Assembly: GCF_023065955.2 (NCBI RefSeq)
Contig: NW_026622986.1
Location: 11,495,848 to 11,559,847, forward strand
Reading direction: 5' to 3'
DNA from: Ursus arctos
Lineage: Eukaryota > Chordata > Mammalia > Carnivora > Ursidae
Length of the DNA: 64,000 bases
Positions within the stretch are counted from its first letter, which is position 1. Each line of letters opens with the position of its first letter. The notes under the pieces are model-generated. The model was not told where the DNA came from and did not search any database. It saw nothing but the letters and a program-made list of their open reading frames with translations. Of this stretch, positions 23,190-34,419 are shown piece after piece. Made by a program: the position numbers and the translations under genes.

Positions 23190-23993
23190 GTAAGTTTGTT
23201 ATCGAGTAAAGCCAGGAGAGGGTAGCCGCCTGTGGCTGGGCGGTGCAGCCGAAATGAATACAGTGGATTCCCAAGTCTCAATTTTGAGCCCTGCCCCCCC
23301 CCGCCCCCCCACCCCCGCGTCTCTTGAAGTTCACAGCTGTGGGAAGAGGTTGCTTTTTTTCTGGGACTCCTGGCGAGGTCTCTTCTGTAATCTAGAGGGC
23401 TGGAGTATCCTGTGAGCAGTTTCAGGAGCTCTTTCTTTGTAAGCGCCAGTAACCGAGGGACTCATGCTGTCTACCTGCCTGAGCTGACTGTTCCCCGCAT
23501 TATTCTTTTAAGATAATCTGGAAGAAATGTGAACTGGAAACATTAAGAGGGAATGCTCTCAAATTCATTTGAATTCTTTTTTGTTTTGTTTTGCTTTCAA
23601 CATTTTAAAAAAATTTTGTAAACATTTATTAAATTCCTCTATTGTGTTTAGTGAGTATTTAATATATGCGGCTTTTACCCGAGACTAGCAGAAATACCTT
23701 CTTAGAGGTCATCCACCGCTCGCGTTCATTTTCGAATTCTGTTTTCTTAAGGCTGTTGTAATTCATTAATTTAAGGTATAAGCGTATATCATGAAACGTG
23801 TAACAGATTTCCCATACTTGTCTGTATACTTGTACATGAAATTCTTAGGGTGTTTTAAATGAAAATACATGCTTCATCAGGTTTGCATTATAATCCTGAT
23901 TACTCCGCTACATATTAAAGAATTTAGGAAAGTACTTGCTTATTTCTTCGATCCTGCAAATTGTAATGAATTGTCATCGATATTTTTATTCAG

Positions 23994-24029
23994 CTGATCT
24001 GAGAAGGTCCACTTCTTGTTCAATGGATG
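23994..24029 (+). other. DNAJC24: DNAJC24 exon 2, untranslated part, with a 5-codon overlapping upstream ORF
   Basis: The exon begins after a T-rich acceptor ending in TTTTTATTCAG (23983-23993). Three ATGs lie close together. The one at 24023 opens a 5-codon ORF that ends at TGA 24038-24040, overlapping the main start out of frame. The one at 24027 is in frame with the protein and would add one methionine. The one at 24030 has A at -3 and G at +4 and is the best start. Confidence 0.75.
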
Positions 24030-24137
24030 ATGGCATTTGAGCAGATACCCAAAAAGGATTGGTACAGCATTCTGGGGGCAGACCCATCTGCAAGTGTGTC
24101 AGACCTAAAACAAAAGTATCAAAAACTCGTATTAATG
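24030..24137 (+). CDS. DNAJC24: DNAJC24 (DPH4) coding exon 2: N-terminal 36 codons of the J domain (partial gene)
   Basis: DNAJC24 (DPH4) is a small type III J-domain protein that works with the DPH1-DPH2/DPH3 machinery in making diphthamide on elongation factor 2. It has an N-terminal J domain and a C-terminal CSL zinc finger. The 36 codons here translate to a peptide containing KKDWYSILGA and SDLKQKYQKL, which matches the DNAJC24 N-terminus (helix I and helix II of the J domain). The exon ends in phase 0 at a GTAAGT donor (24138), just before the HPD tripeptide that activates Hsp70, so that motif and the zinc finger lie on later exons. I chose ATG 24030 because of its Kozak context and because the human protein starts at the equivalent methionine. 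No disabling change is seen in the exon. Confidence 0.93.
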
Positions 24138-24339
24138 GTAAGTCTTTTCTTGCGGATTTAAATCATGGGGGGAAAACAATTTTTTTATGTGACCATAAAT
24201 TTAGGTTTCTTATAAGCTGAATGTATAATATGAAAGCAAGAATTAACGTGTTAATGTGGTTTAACTGAAAGTTTCAGTGATATTGTAAAAGAAAAAAATT
24301 TTTTTTTAATTTTGAGGTGGGAAAACATTCTGGTTTGGA

Positions 24340-24488
24340 GCAGGGGATCTTAGTCATGCTGACTGAGTTAGAATCTTGATTCTACCACTAACTGTGGGAA
24401 CTTGGGACAAATTACTTTCCCCCGTATGTGCCTCAGAGAGAATTAAATGAAATAGTCAAGTAAAATGCTTAGATATGTTACTTAATAA
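24340..24488 (+). repeat. MIR
   Basis: GATTCTACCACTAACTGTGG, GGGACAAATTACTTTCC and GTAAAATGCTTAGATATG are present. Confidence 0.7.
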
Positions 24489-24489
24489 G

Positions 24490-24836
24490 CAGTGTTAGTA
24501 TCCAGTAGCCACTACCTACATGTGTCTATTGAGCACTTGAAATGTGGATAGTCCAAAATGAAATTTATTATAAATGTAAAATACATTTGAAGACTTAGTA
24601 CAAAAAGAGAATATAAAATAATCAAACTTTATGTTGATTACATATTGAGGTGATAATATTTTGGGTTTATTGGCTATTTTGCATATTTTGTGCATAACGT
24701 ATGTGCATATATTTGCATATAGTATAATATGTTATCAAAATGGAATTAATTTGCTTTTTATTTTTTTAACATAGCATATGTGGCTTGCATTTATAGTTTG
24801 TGTTATGTTTTTATTGAATGGTGCCAATTTAGGCCA
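24490..24836. mobile_element. Ancient DNA-transposon-like repeat (copy B)
   Basis: TAGCCACTACCTACATGTGT, TTGAGCACTTGAAATGTGGA and GCATATGTGGCTTGCATTTA run in the same order as in the copy at 20.46 kb. It lies in DNAJC24 intron 2. Confidence 0.6.
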
Positions 24837-25259
24837 TTTATACACTTTTGCACCTGACTCCATTCTTTGGTGAAATGAGTTGTGGTATTTAGTATCTTTC
24901 TGAACTGTTACTTTAATTTTTTTCAACCTGCATTGTGATGTGTCTGAAGCCAATATCAGTAACTCTATAATGGTCTCCAGTTAACCCAGTTTACAAAAGG
25001 GGTAGAGGACCAATACTTCTATAGCCTTAGTTGTTTCTGTAGTTTTTGTCAAATAGATCTGAGATTTTGCCAAAACTGTTAGTGTTTATTATGAGAGATG
25101 TACTGTCAGGAGTGTATTTATATCCCTTCTTTAGGTAATAAGTTGACTAAATGATATTAAGATTTCTTTTATCTCAGAATTTTTAGGATTTCTCTCAGTA
25201 AAGTCAAGTAGATTTGATTGAAAGTTTTTTCCTAATACTGATCATCCTTGTGCCTCATT

Positions 25260-25388
25260 TAAACTGAGAGATGAGGCTGGAGAAGTAGACTGGGTCTAGA
25301 TCATGCAGGCCTTGTAGGCCATGTTGACCTTTAATTTGACAAGGGGAAGCCATTTACACTTAATATGGTAGCATCTGTCAAGCACCGA
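25260..25388 (+). repeat. Fragment of the same ancient repeat
   Basis: GAGATGAGGCTGGAGAAGTA and TCATGCAGGCCTTGTAGGCC are its characteristic phrases. Confidence 0.5.
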
Positions 25389-25488
25389 AGTGAATCAATC
25401 ATTTTGCATACCCTTCTGTAACATATCAGAGAGTTCCATTTGTTCTAGATCTTCACCAACATTTGATGCTATTTGTCTCTTTCATCTC

Positions 25489-25665
25489 TTGGGGGTTTCT
25501 CAATTTTGCCACCATTGACATTTTGGACAGGATAATTCTTTGTTATTTGGGGCTGTCCTGTGCCTTGTAGGATGTTTAGCAACATTCTGGGTACCTATAA
25601 CAACTAAAAATGTCTTCTGGGGGTCAAAATTGCCAACTTCCCCATCCCATTGAGAACCACTGCAC
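25489..25665 (-). mobile_element. MER5-type non-autonomous hAT DNA transposon
   Basis: The terminal sequence CATTGAGAACCACTGC and the internal GTAGGATGTTTAGCAACATT match, in reverse orientation, the MER5A consensus as I know it. It sits within old antisense L1 sequence. Confidence 0.75.
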
Positions 25666-26599
25666 AATTCTATATTTATAGTGATCTCTCAAGTGGCTTT
25701 ATTTTGTATTTCTCTGATTGATGGTTTTAAGCACTTTAAAATGTTATTATTAGTCATTTGTATAATTATATTTCTGAAGTATCTTTTTAAAAATTTAAGT
25801 ACATTCTTGATCTTGTGTATACATTGTGTATATTTTCTCCTAGTCTATGGCTTGCCAGCTCATTTTCTTAGTGGTGTTTTTTGATAAGCAGAAGATTTTT
25901 GTTTTGGTGAAATACAATTTATTACATGTTTGTTTTTTGGTTAGTGCTTTCTGTGTCTTTAAGAAGGTCATGAAAATATCGTCTTTTTCTATAAGCTTAT
26001 AGTTTGCTTTTACCTTTAGACCTGTTTTTTTTTTGTGTGTATGGTGTGAGGGGGGAGGTCATGCTTTTTTTCCCCTCAATGTGGATATCCAGCTGTTCAC
26101 TTATTGCAAAGATTCTCTTCTCTGCATTGTATTGTCAATGTCTTGGAAGTGGGGGTCTATTTCTAGATTCTATTTTGTTTGGTATATTTGTTCTTTTACT
26201 AATACCTCCATCTTGATTACTGTAGTCTGTTTCAAAGTCATGTGAAGTTAAGTTCTCTAATTTTATCCTTCTTTTCAAGTTTAATTATTTTAATTATTTT
26301 AATTTGCTTGCATGTCCATAGAAATTTAGAATCAGCTTCTGAATTTCCTTTTAAAGAAATCCTGCCTGAATTTTAATTGTGTCTGTATTGAATATATATT
26401 CATTTGGCAGAGTGGACATTTAACAATATTGTGTCTTCTAATCCATGAATATACTATGTCACTGCATTACATAAGTTATCTTTAATTTCTTTCAGAAATA
26501 TTTTAGAACTTTCAGTGTAGTACTGCACATTGTATTTATTTCTAGTTTTTTTGTGGTTTTGGTTCTGTTGTAAATGGTATTCTTCAAAATTTTCTTTTC

Positions 26600-26789
26600 T
26601 TTTTTTTTTTTTTTTTAAGATTTTATTTGAGAGAGAAAGAGCTAGAGAGAGAGCATGAGCAGCGGGGAGAGGAAGAAGCAGGCTCTCCACGGAGCAGGGA
26701 GCCCAATGTGGGGCTCGATCCCAGAACCCTGGGATCATGACCTGAGCCGAAGGCAGACACTTAACCGACTGAGCCACCCAGGCACCCCT
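26600..26789 (-). mobile_element. SINEC (Can-SINE)
   Basis: Target duplication AAAATTTTCTTTTC (26586-26599) and AAAATTTTATTTTC (26790-26803). Confidence 0.94.
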
Positions 26790-26838
26790 AAAATTTTATT
26801 TTCTACTTATTGAATGATGGCATATAGAACTATAGTTT

Positions 26839-27053
26839 ATTTATTTTTATTTTATTTGTTTGAGAGGGAGTGCACGCACACGCACAAGGTGGGAAAGAGC
26901 AGAGGAGAGGAGAGAAAGAATCTCAAGCAGACTCCCTGCTGAGTGTGGAGCGTGTCCGTCCCACTGTGGGGCTTGATCCTAGGATCATGAGATCATGACC
27001 TGAGCCAAAAAATCAAGTCAGCTGCTTAACCAACTGAGACACCCAGGTGCCCC
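26839..27053 (-). mobile_element. SINEC, diverged
   Basis: Target duplication AGAACTATAGTTT (26826-26838) and AGAAGTATAGATTT (27054-27067). Confidence 0.9.
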
Positions 27054-27819
27054 AGAAGTATAGATTTTTTTTATATACTGATCTCACATCCCACAATCTT
27101 GCTAAATTTGCTTTTTAGTTGTCTCAAAGTTGTCTTTGTAGATTCCTTAGAATTTTCTACCAATGCAGTTATGCCACTTGCACGTAAAGAGAGCTTTAAT
27201 TCTTTCTGTACTCCATATGCCTTATATTTATTTTTCTTGCCTTAATGCACTAGTTATGTACTTCTATTATAGTGTTCAGTTGAAGTGGTGAGAGGAAATA
27301 TCCTTGTGTTGTTCCTGATTTTAGAGAGGTAACCTACGGTATTTTACCATTAAGTATATTATTAGCTATATGTTTTTTTAGATGCCACTTGTCAGGTTGG
27401 GGATATTCTTCCTATTCCTAGTCTGCTAAGAGTATCTGTCATGAGTGAGTATTGAACCTCGTTGGTTTTTGTGTTTTTTTTTTCATTTATTGAAGTCTGT
27501 ATTATTAATTTTCCTCCTCTAATCTATACGTGCTAAGTTATATCGATGTTTCTTATGTTAAACCTATTTTGCATTCCTAAGATAAACAAATGTCATTTGT
27601 GCATGAAGTATTATGCTTTTTATACGTTGCAGGATTCCAGTTGCTGTTATTTTGATAAGGATTTTTATGTCTAGACTCATATATATTCGTGTAGTTTTCT
27701 TGTATGTCTGTTGTCTAAATTTAGTATCACGGTTATGCTGGCCCCATACAATAATGGGGGAGTGATTCCCATTTTCTCTCATTTCTGGAAGAGTTTGTGT
27801 AAGACTGCTATTTCTTTTT

Positions 27820-28432
27820 TAAAAAATTTAATTGAAGTTTAGTTGACATACAGTGTTATATACTAGTTTCAGATGTACAACATCATGATTAGAAAATTCT
27901 ATACATTATACAGTTGCTTACCACTGTAAGTGTAGTTACCATCTGGCATCATATAATGTTACCATAGTATTATTAACTATACTCCCTACACTGTATTTCT
28001 CATTTCCTTGACTTACTTATTTTATAACTGGAAGTTTGTGCCTCTTAATTCCTTTCATCAATTGTGCCCATCACCCCTATTCCTCTTTCCTCTGGTAACA
28101 GTTTGTTTTGTGTATTTGAATCAGTTTCTGTTTTGTTCATTTTCTAGAACATATAAGTGAAATCATATGGTATTTGTCTCTGACTTATTTCACTTAGCAT
28201 AATACCCTCTAGGTCCATCTATGTTGTTGAGAATTGCAATCTTTCATTCTTTTTTTATGATTGGTAATATTCCATTATTTATACACCATATCTTCTTTAT
28301 CCATTTGTCCATTGATGGACACTTAGGTTGCTTCCATATTTTGGTTATTGTAAATAATGCTGCAGTAAACATAGGGGTGCATGTATCTTTTCAAATTAGT
28401 GTTTTCATTTTTAGGGGGTAAATATTTTAAGA
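27820..28432 (-). mobile_element. L1 3' UTR/ORF2-end fragment, antisense
   Basis: Contains the familiar antisense L1 3' phrases, for example TTAGTTGACATACAGTGTTA and the TCCATTGATGGACACTTAGG region, in the order expected of a 3' UTR reading into the ORF2 C-terminus. It lies inside older antisense L1 sequence. Confidence 0.75.
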
Positions 28433-29440
28433 ATTTATCCATTTCATTTAAGAAGTCAAAATTATTATAATGTTCATACTGTCTCCTTATTATCCTCCTA
28501 TTATGAAGGATTTGTAGTTATATATTTATTTTCATTCTTTATATTGGTAATTTGTGTTTTCTATGTCTTTTCTCCTGATCAGTCTTGCTAGAGGTTTAGA
28601 CATTTTTTAAATCTTGGCCAAGAACCATCTTCTGCTTTGTTGATTTTGTATTGTTTGTCCATTTCTCTTTACTTGATTTCTGCTTTTAATTTTATTATAT
28701 CCTTTCTTCTACTTGCTTTTCTTTTTCTAGCTTATTAATGTAGAGAATTACATCATTGATTGTACACCTGTCTTCTTTTCTTACATAGGTTTTTAAAGCT
28801 ATAAATTTCTCCTAAGCCTGAAGTACTCCTTTAGCTTCATTACGTAAATTTTGATATGTTTATTTTTATTATCATTCAGCTAAAGATATTTTAAAATTTC
28901 TCCTGTAATAGTTTTCTTTGATCTGTGGATTACTAAGAGGTATATTGTTTAATTTCTAAAATTGGAAAATCCTCAAGTATCTTTTTATTATTGATGTCTA
29001 ATTTAATTCTGTTGTGGTTAGAGTGTACTTGGTATGATTCCATGCCTTTTAAATTAACTAAAACTTTTTTTTATGGCCTACCTTATTGTCTATCTTGTGA
29101 ATGTTCCCATGCACTTGAAAAATGGGTGTTCTGCCATTATTGAGAATGGTGTTCCATAAGTGTCTATTAGGTCAAGTTGATACTGTTGTTGAAATACTCT
29201 ATATCCTTACTGATTTTTTGCCCATTTGTTTTATCAGTGTCTGAGAGAAGGACATTTACATCTCTAACCGCGATGGTGGGTTTGTCTACTTTTCCATTAA
29301 TTTTTGTTTCACTTATTTAAGATCTTCATTATTTTTAGGTGCCTGTGTATTTAAGATGTATCTCTTCATGAATTTGAACCTTCTGATATTATAAAATTCC
29401 CTTTTCTGTATTTCATAGTATTCTTTCTAAAGTCCTACTT

Positions 29441-29656
29441 ATTTTTTTTAATGTTTTTTTATTATATTATGTTAGTCACCATACAGTACATCCCTGGTTT
29501 CTGATGTAAAGTTCGATGATTCATTAGTTGCGTATAACACCCAGTGCACCATGCAATACGTGCCCTCCCTACTACCCATCACCGGTCTATCCCATTCCCC
29601 CATCCCCCCGCCCCCCCCCCCCCGAAGCCCTCAGTTTGTTTCTCAGAGTCCATAGT
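29441..29656 (-). mobile_element. Younger 5'-truncated L1 3' end (216 bp) nested in old L1
   Basis: The same 3' UTR sequence as the L1 at 43454. Flanked by the perfect 13-bp repeat TAAAGTCCTACTT at 29428-29440 and 29657-29669. It contains a C-run (about 29605-29622) where the L1 at 43.6 kb has a shorter C-rich stretch. Confidence 0.92.
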
Positions 29657-30486
29657 TAAAGTCCTACTTTGATATTAATATAGCCATACTAGCTTTCTTA
29701 CACTTAGGGTTTGTATGATTTATCTTTTCCCATCCTTTGACTTTGTATCTTTTATGTTTTAAGTGTGTTTTGTTGATATAGAGAGTAGTTGGGGCCTTAA
29801 AAAAAATTCCAGCCTCTGTCAATCTCTGCCTTTTTACTAAGGGTGTTTAGTCCATTTAGGCAAAATGATTACCACTGTATAGTTCACATCCATCACCTCA
29901 CATACCTTTAACTGTGGGTTAAGAACTTTTAAGATGGATGGACTCCCCTAGCAACTTTCAAGTATATCGTTGTTACTAAATTCACCATGCTGTGTACTAG
30001 ATCCTCAGAACTTACTCATCTTATAACTGCAAGTGTGTATTCTCTGACCCAACATCTCATTTTCCCCACCCAATATTTCATTTATATTTGATGTAATTAT
30101 TGATAGTGTTTGGGTTTAAATCTGTAATTTTCTCTTTTCCCCCTTTGGATTTGTCCTGTCTGCTTTTTGTTCCTCTGTTTTGCCTTTCTTACCATCTTTT
30201 GGGTAAATCAAGTATTTTGTATTATTCTGTGTTATTTCCTTTGTTGAATTTTTAGTTAATGCTTCTCTATGTGTTTTTAGTGATTTTTCTAGAGATTAAA
30301 TGTAATAATTTTTAAGTTATCACAGTTTAACTTCAAAAAATATTATTACTCCACAGTGTGAGAACATTACAATAGCACACTTCATTTACTATCCTCCTTC
30401 CCCATTGTTCTTATTTTCAAAGACAAGATATGCTATAAACTCTGTAGTATAATGCTATTTTAAGTATTTCTATTCAGTATTCTTTT

Positions 30487-30681
30487 TTTTTTTTAAAGAT
30501 TTTATTTATTTATTTGATAGAGAGAGACAGCCAGCAAGAGAGGGAACACAAGCAGGGGGAGTGGGAGAGGAAGAAGCAGGCTCCTAGCAGAGGAGCCTGA
30601 TGTGGGGCTCGATCCCAGAACGCTAGGATCACGCCCTGAGCCAAAGGCAGTCACTTAACAACTGCGCCACCCAGGCACCCC
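30487..30681 (-). mobile_element. SINEC (Can-SINE)
   Basis: Perfect target duplication TCTATTCAGTATTCTTTT at 30469-30486 and 30682-30699. Confidence 0.96.
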
Positions 30682-31409
30682 TCTATTCAGTATTCTTTTA
30701 AAGAGATTTATTGGTATGTATGTATCATATTTATTTTTTTCTGACATTTCTATGTGGTATTACTTTTTTTCCATCTATGGAATTTTTTGCCTTCATTTTG
30801 GAAAGATTTTTTTTTTCCCACTGGCTGGAGAACTAGACTGACAAGAGGTGGCTTTTTTTTTTCTTTTTTTCTTTTAAAAGCTTGTTTTAAATTGTTTCTG
30901 ATGAGAATTCAGGTATAATTCATTTCCTTGTTCCCTTCTTTTTAATGTATCTTTTTTTCCCTCTGGTTGTATTCAAGATTTTCTCTTTAACTTTGGGTTT
31001 TCATGGTTTCTCTGTCATGTGCCTAAAATGTGGGGGTTTTTTGTGTTTATCTTTCCTAGGGTTAACTGAGTTTCTTGGATTTGTGGTTGATACCTTTCTT
31101 TTGCTGCTTTTGGAATATTTTTAGCCATTATGTCTTCACATTTTTTTCCTGCTTTTATCAAGATTGCCTGTGATACCTGTAATGGTAAAAAACACAGTCC
31201 TATGTTTTTCCTTTACTCACACACAATTCTTCTGTCACCAGATGTGTGGATTTTGCACACATCAAGCAATTTCCTGCAACACCAGCAGGATTTCCCATTA
31301 TTCTCTTCAATTCTGACATTACCTGGCAATAGCTCATATCCCACAAAGTTAAGGTCTTATGCCCACAAGACTGCCCTCACTCAAGATGCCAGTCACAAGT
31401 CCCAGGTTG

Positions 31410-31985
31410 TCACCTGTACTTCTGATTGACAGAACTTCTGACTGAACCCCTTATAAATTAGGGTTCCCAGACCCCTTCCTTGAGTTTGATAATTTGCTAG
31501 AATGGCTCACAGAATTCAGAGAAATAATTATGTTTACCAGTTTATTGTATAATAAAGGATATGATAAAGGGTGCAGACGAACAACTAGATGAAGAGGTAC
31601 ATAGTACAGGAGCTTCTGTCCTAGTAGAGTTGGGGTATGCTACCCTCCTGGCCTACAGATGTGTGTGTTCACCAACCCAGATGCTTTCTGAACCCTGTGC
31701 TATTGGGAATTTTATGTAGGCTTCATCAGGTTGGCATGATTGATTATTAACTCCGTTTCCACTCCTTTTTCCTTCTCTGGAGAATGGAGGGTGGGCCTGA
31801 AAGTTCCAAGCTTCAAATTATGGCTCATACTTTCTGGTGAGCAGCCCCCATCCAGGAGGCCACCAAGTCACCCTGTTAGAATAAAAGACACTCCAATAAC
31901 CTAGGGGGATTCCAAAAGATTTAAGAATTCAATGCCAGAAACTGGAGGCAGAGACTTATGTATATATTTTCTATTATTTCACAAT
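31410..31985 (-). repeat. Ancient interspersed repeat, family not assigned
   Basis: TTTGCTAGAATGGCTCACAG, AGGAGCTTCTGTCCTAGTAG and TTCTATTATTTCACAATATC form a recognisable old mammalian repeat. It may be LTR-like; strand is provisional. Confidence 0.5.
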
Positions 31986-32486
31986 ATCCATGTTGCTAAA
32001 ACCGATGGTCAATACTTAGTCTTTATTTTGATGTATTACTGAGATGACCATTTATCCTACTTTTCCCAGAGTAGTTGAGGTTTATGCTTGTTGTCCTGGC
32101 ATAATTAATAACTCCCTTTTTCATTTTCTGAAGTGTCAGAGTTTAAATTGTAAATTTAAAGAGATTTTTTTGTAGTTGTATATGGTTGTGTCAGTTAGTA
32201 CCACAATTAACATATGGAACATTTCCAAAATGCTAAAAAGTTTCTTTTTGCCTTTGATCCCCTGATGGCTGATGATTCTGGTGCACAGGTGAGTGTGGCA
32301 CCACTGAACTGTGTTATAGTGTCTACAAATGTGAGGAACTGAAGTCCCAGAGAAGGAGGGTTAAAGTGAGAAAAGGGGGGAAAAAAAAGACACTTAAAAG
32401 GAAGAATGATTGGCCCATCTGTCTCCAGATAAGCTTTGCTGTACTGGCTCCTTGTAGAGGAGAAAACTTTCTAGACCAATCTCAGT

Positions 32487-32487
<1 letters not shown>

Positions 32488-32529
<42 letters not shown>
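32488..32529. repeat. (CAA)n microsatellite, ~13 units
   Basis: A perfect CAA trinucleotide run, seen as a Cys run in an incidental - strand frame. Confidence 0.93.
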
Positions 32530-32530
<1 letters not shown>

Positions 32531-32820
32531 TTCTTCTCCTAACTTGGTTTCCTCCTAAGCCACATAGAGCTGAAGGCTTCTGAGCAAAGTTGATGTGGAT
32601 AGCTGGGTAAATTGCTTTGGGATAGAGAGGTAGGGCTACTAGGTACTTTTGGTAAGCTGTGGAAGAAGCTTTGGAAAGGGGGAAAGACACTCTTCCTGGG
32701 CATTCCAAGGATGGGACCTCTTCCTCCAGTCAGACACCACTTTGTTAGGTGATAAATTTAAACTGTCAACCCTACTTATATAACAGCAGCTTTTGACACA
32801 GTTTATCACATACTCTTCTT

Positions 32821-33007
32821 CTTCTTCTTTTTTTTTAATTTGACAGAGAGAGACAGCCAGTGAGAGAGGGAACACAGGCAGGGGGAGTAGGAGAGGAAGA
32901 AGCAGGCTCCCAGCGGAGCAGCCTGATGTGGGGCTCGATCCCAGGACTCTGGGATCACGCCCTGAGCCGAAGGCAGACGCTTAACGACTGAGCCACCCAG
33001 GCGCCCC
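32821..33007 (-). mobile_element. SINEC (Can-SINE)
   Basis: Perfect target duplication TATCACATACTCTTCTT at 32804-32820 and 33008-33024. Confidence 0.96.
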
Positions 33008-33044
33008 TATCACATACTCTTCTTTGATATATTTTCTTCACTTA

Positions 33045-33150
33045 TCTTCTAGAACATGATATTTTCCTAATTCACCTCCTACCAATTCATCTCTGGAAAG
33101 TAGGAGGTACTCAAAATAATATTTGTTCAATGAGTGAACTGTATGAATGT
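33045..33150 (+). repeat. L2 3' end fragment
   Basis: AGGAGGTACTCAAAATAATA then TTTGTTCAATGAGTGAACTG. Confidence 0.45.
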
Positions 33151-33238
33151 AGTCTTCTTTATATTTTAATTTCTCCGTTGATGATTTTAATTTTGTATTT
33201 GTAATTTCTAGCAACTCTGCCTATTTACTGAGTTTCCT

Positions 33239-33256
33239 TTTGTGTGTGTGTGTGTG
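33239..33256. repeat. (TG)n microsatellite
   Basis: Short dinucleotide run. Confidence 0.85.
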
Positions 33257-33429
33257 GCCTCCTGTTATTGTTTGAGGAATAAAATATCTTTCTAAGGTTA
33301 ATAAAGTTCTCTTAAGTTTTCTTCTTCGACTCTGTTTTTTTTTTCTCTTCTTTTTGTTATAGAGGTCCTTTTCCCTATATTTGGTTATCGTTGGTCATCT
33401 GTTCATCTTTAAGAATGAAATGTTCTACT

Positions 33430-33836
33430 TTCCACTGCTTCATTATTAGTGTATAGGAACACAAGAGATTTCTGTACATTAATTTTGTATCCTGCGACTT
33501 TATTGAATTCATTTATCAGTTCTAGGAGTTTTTTGGTGGGGTCTTTAGGGTTTTCTATTTGTAGTATCATGTCATCTACAAACAGTGAGAGTATTACTAC
33601 TTCTTTACCAATTTGGATGTGTTTTGTCTCTTTATGTTGTCTAATTGCTGTGGCTAGGACTTCCACTGCTATGTTGAATAAAAATGGTGAGAGTAGACAT
33701 TCTTGTCTTGTTCCTGACCATAGGGGAAAAGCTCTCAGTTTTTCACCATTAAGTGTAATGTTGGCTGTGGGTTTTTCAATAAGGCCTTTCTTATGTTGAG
33801 TTATGTTCTCTCTAGACCTACTTTGCAGGTCTTTTA
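33430..33836 (-). mobile_element. L1 ORF2 fragment (RT region), antisense arm of an inverted L1
   Basis: The 85-codon frame 33666-33409 reads EVLATAIRQ and a mutated FVDD box, corresponding to the middle of the reverse transcriptase. The homology continues to about 33836, where orientation flips. Confidence 0.88.
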
Positions 33837-34065
33837 TGATGAAAGAAATTGAATTGAATTCGATGCAAACAAATGGAAAGACAGTCCATGCTTATGGGTT
33901 GGTAAAACAAATATTGTTAAAATGTCCATACTACCCAAAGCATTCCACACATTTAATGCAATCCCTATAAAAATACCAACAGCATTTTTCTCAGAACTAG
34001 AGTAAACATTCCTAAAATTTGTATGGAACCACAAAGGTTCTCGAATAGCCAAAGCAAACTTTAAA
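33837..34065 (+). mobile_element. L1 ORF2 fragment, sense arm of an inverted L1
   Basis: Reads in + orientation with [16 protein letters not shown], which belongs to a slightly more C-terminal part of ORF2 than the neighbouring antisense arm. Ends abruptly at a SINE fragment. Confidence 0.85.
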
Positions 34066-34154
34066 CAGCCTGATGTGGGGCTCGATCCCAGAACGCTGTG
34101 ATCACGCCCTGAGCCAAAGGCAGATGCTTAATGACTGCACCACCCAGGCGCCCC
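34066..34154 (-). mobile_element. SINEC fragment (head half only)
   Basis: GATGTGGGGCTCGATCCCAG through CACCCAGGCGCCCC. The A-rich tail half is missing, so the copy is truncated at the junction with the L1 piece. Confidence 0.9.
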
Positions 34155-34373
34155 AACCACCAGTTTATTCTCTATAGTTAAGAGTCTGGTTTTTTGTTTG
34201 TCTGGTTTTTTTCTTTGTTTCTTTGTTTTGTTTCTTAAATTCCAGATGAGCGAAATCATATGATATTTATCTTTCTCTGACTGACTTATTTCACTTAGCA
34301 TTATGCCCTCTAGATCCATCCATGTTGTTGCAAATGGCAAGATTTCATCCTTATTTATGGCTAAGTAATAGTC

Positions 34374-34419
<46 letters not shown>

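Larger units (their letters stand above)
22730..23340. promoter_or_regulatory. CpG-rich bidirectional promoter (DCDC1 / DNAJC24)
   Basis: This is the only strongly GC- and CpG-rich block in the window. It separates two divergent splice donors (GTAAGT at 22974-22979 on the - strand and at 23190-23195 on the + strand) only about 210 bp apart. It contains an X-box, an ETS site, GGGCGG-type Sp1 boxes and a C-rich run near 23297-23319, and no clear TATA box. It matches the known head-to-head layout of these two genes. Confidence 0.85.
25390..31130 (-). mobile_element. Old LINE-1 (L1M-type), antisense, heavily interrupted
   Basis: Antisense L1 order is seen from left to right: 3' UTR-like sequence (25.39-26.6 kb), reverse transcriptase region (27.1-27.8 kb), a second 3' UTR-type piece at 27.82-28.43 kb, then more ORF2 (28.4-29.4 kb), the endonuclease/spacer region (29.67-30.47 kb) and 5'-type sequence (30.7-31.13 kb). 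No long frame survives. Insertions within it are a MER5-like element, three SINEs and a young L1 tail. The 27.82-28.43 kb piece may be a separate insertion. Confidence 0.75.

Noticed and set aside
22976..23281. 101- and 64-codon - strand frames across the CpG promoter
   Set aside because: They run through a splice donor and lie in GC-rich promoter DNA where stops are rare; no recognisable protein.
32394..32708. 104-codon - strand frame with a run of cysteines
   Set aside because: The cysteine run is the antisense reading of a CAA microsatellite.
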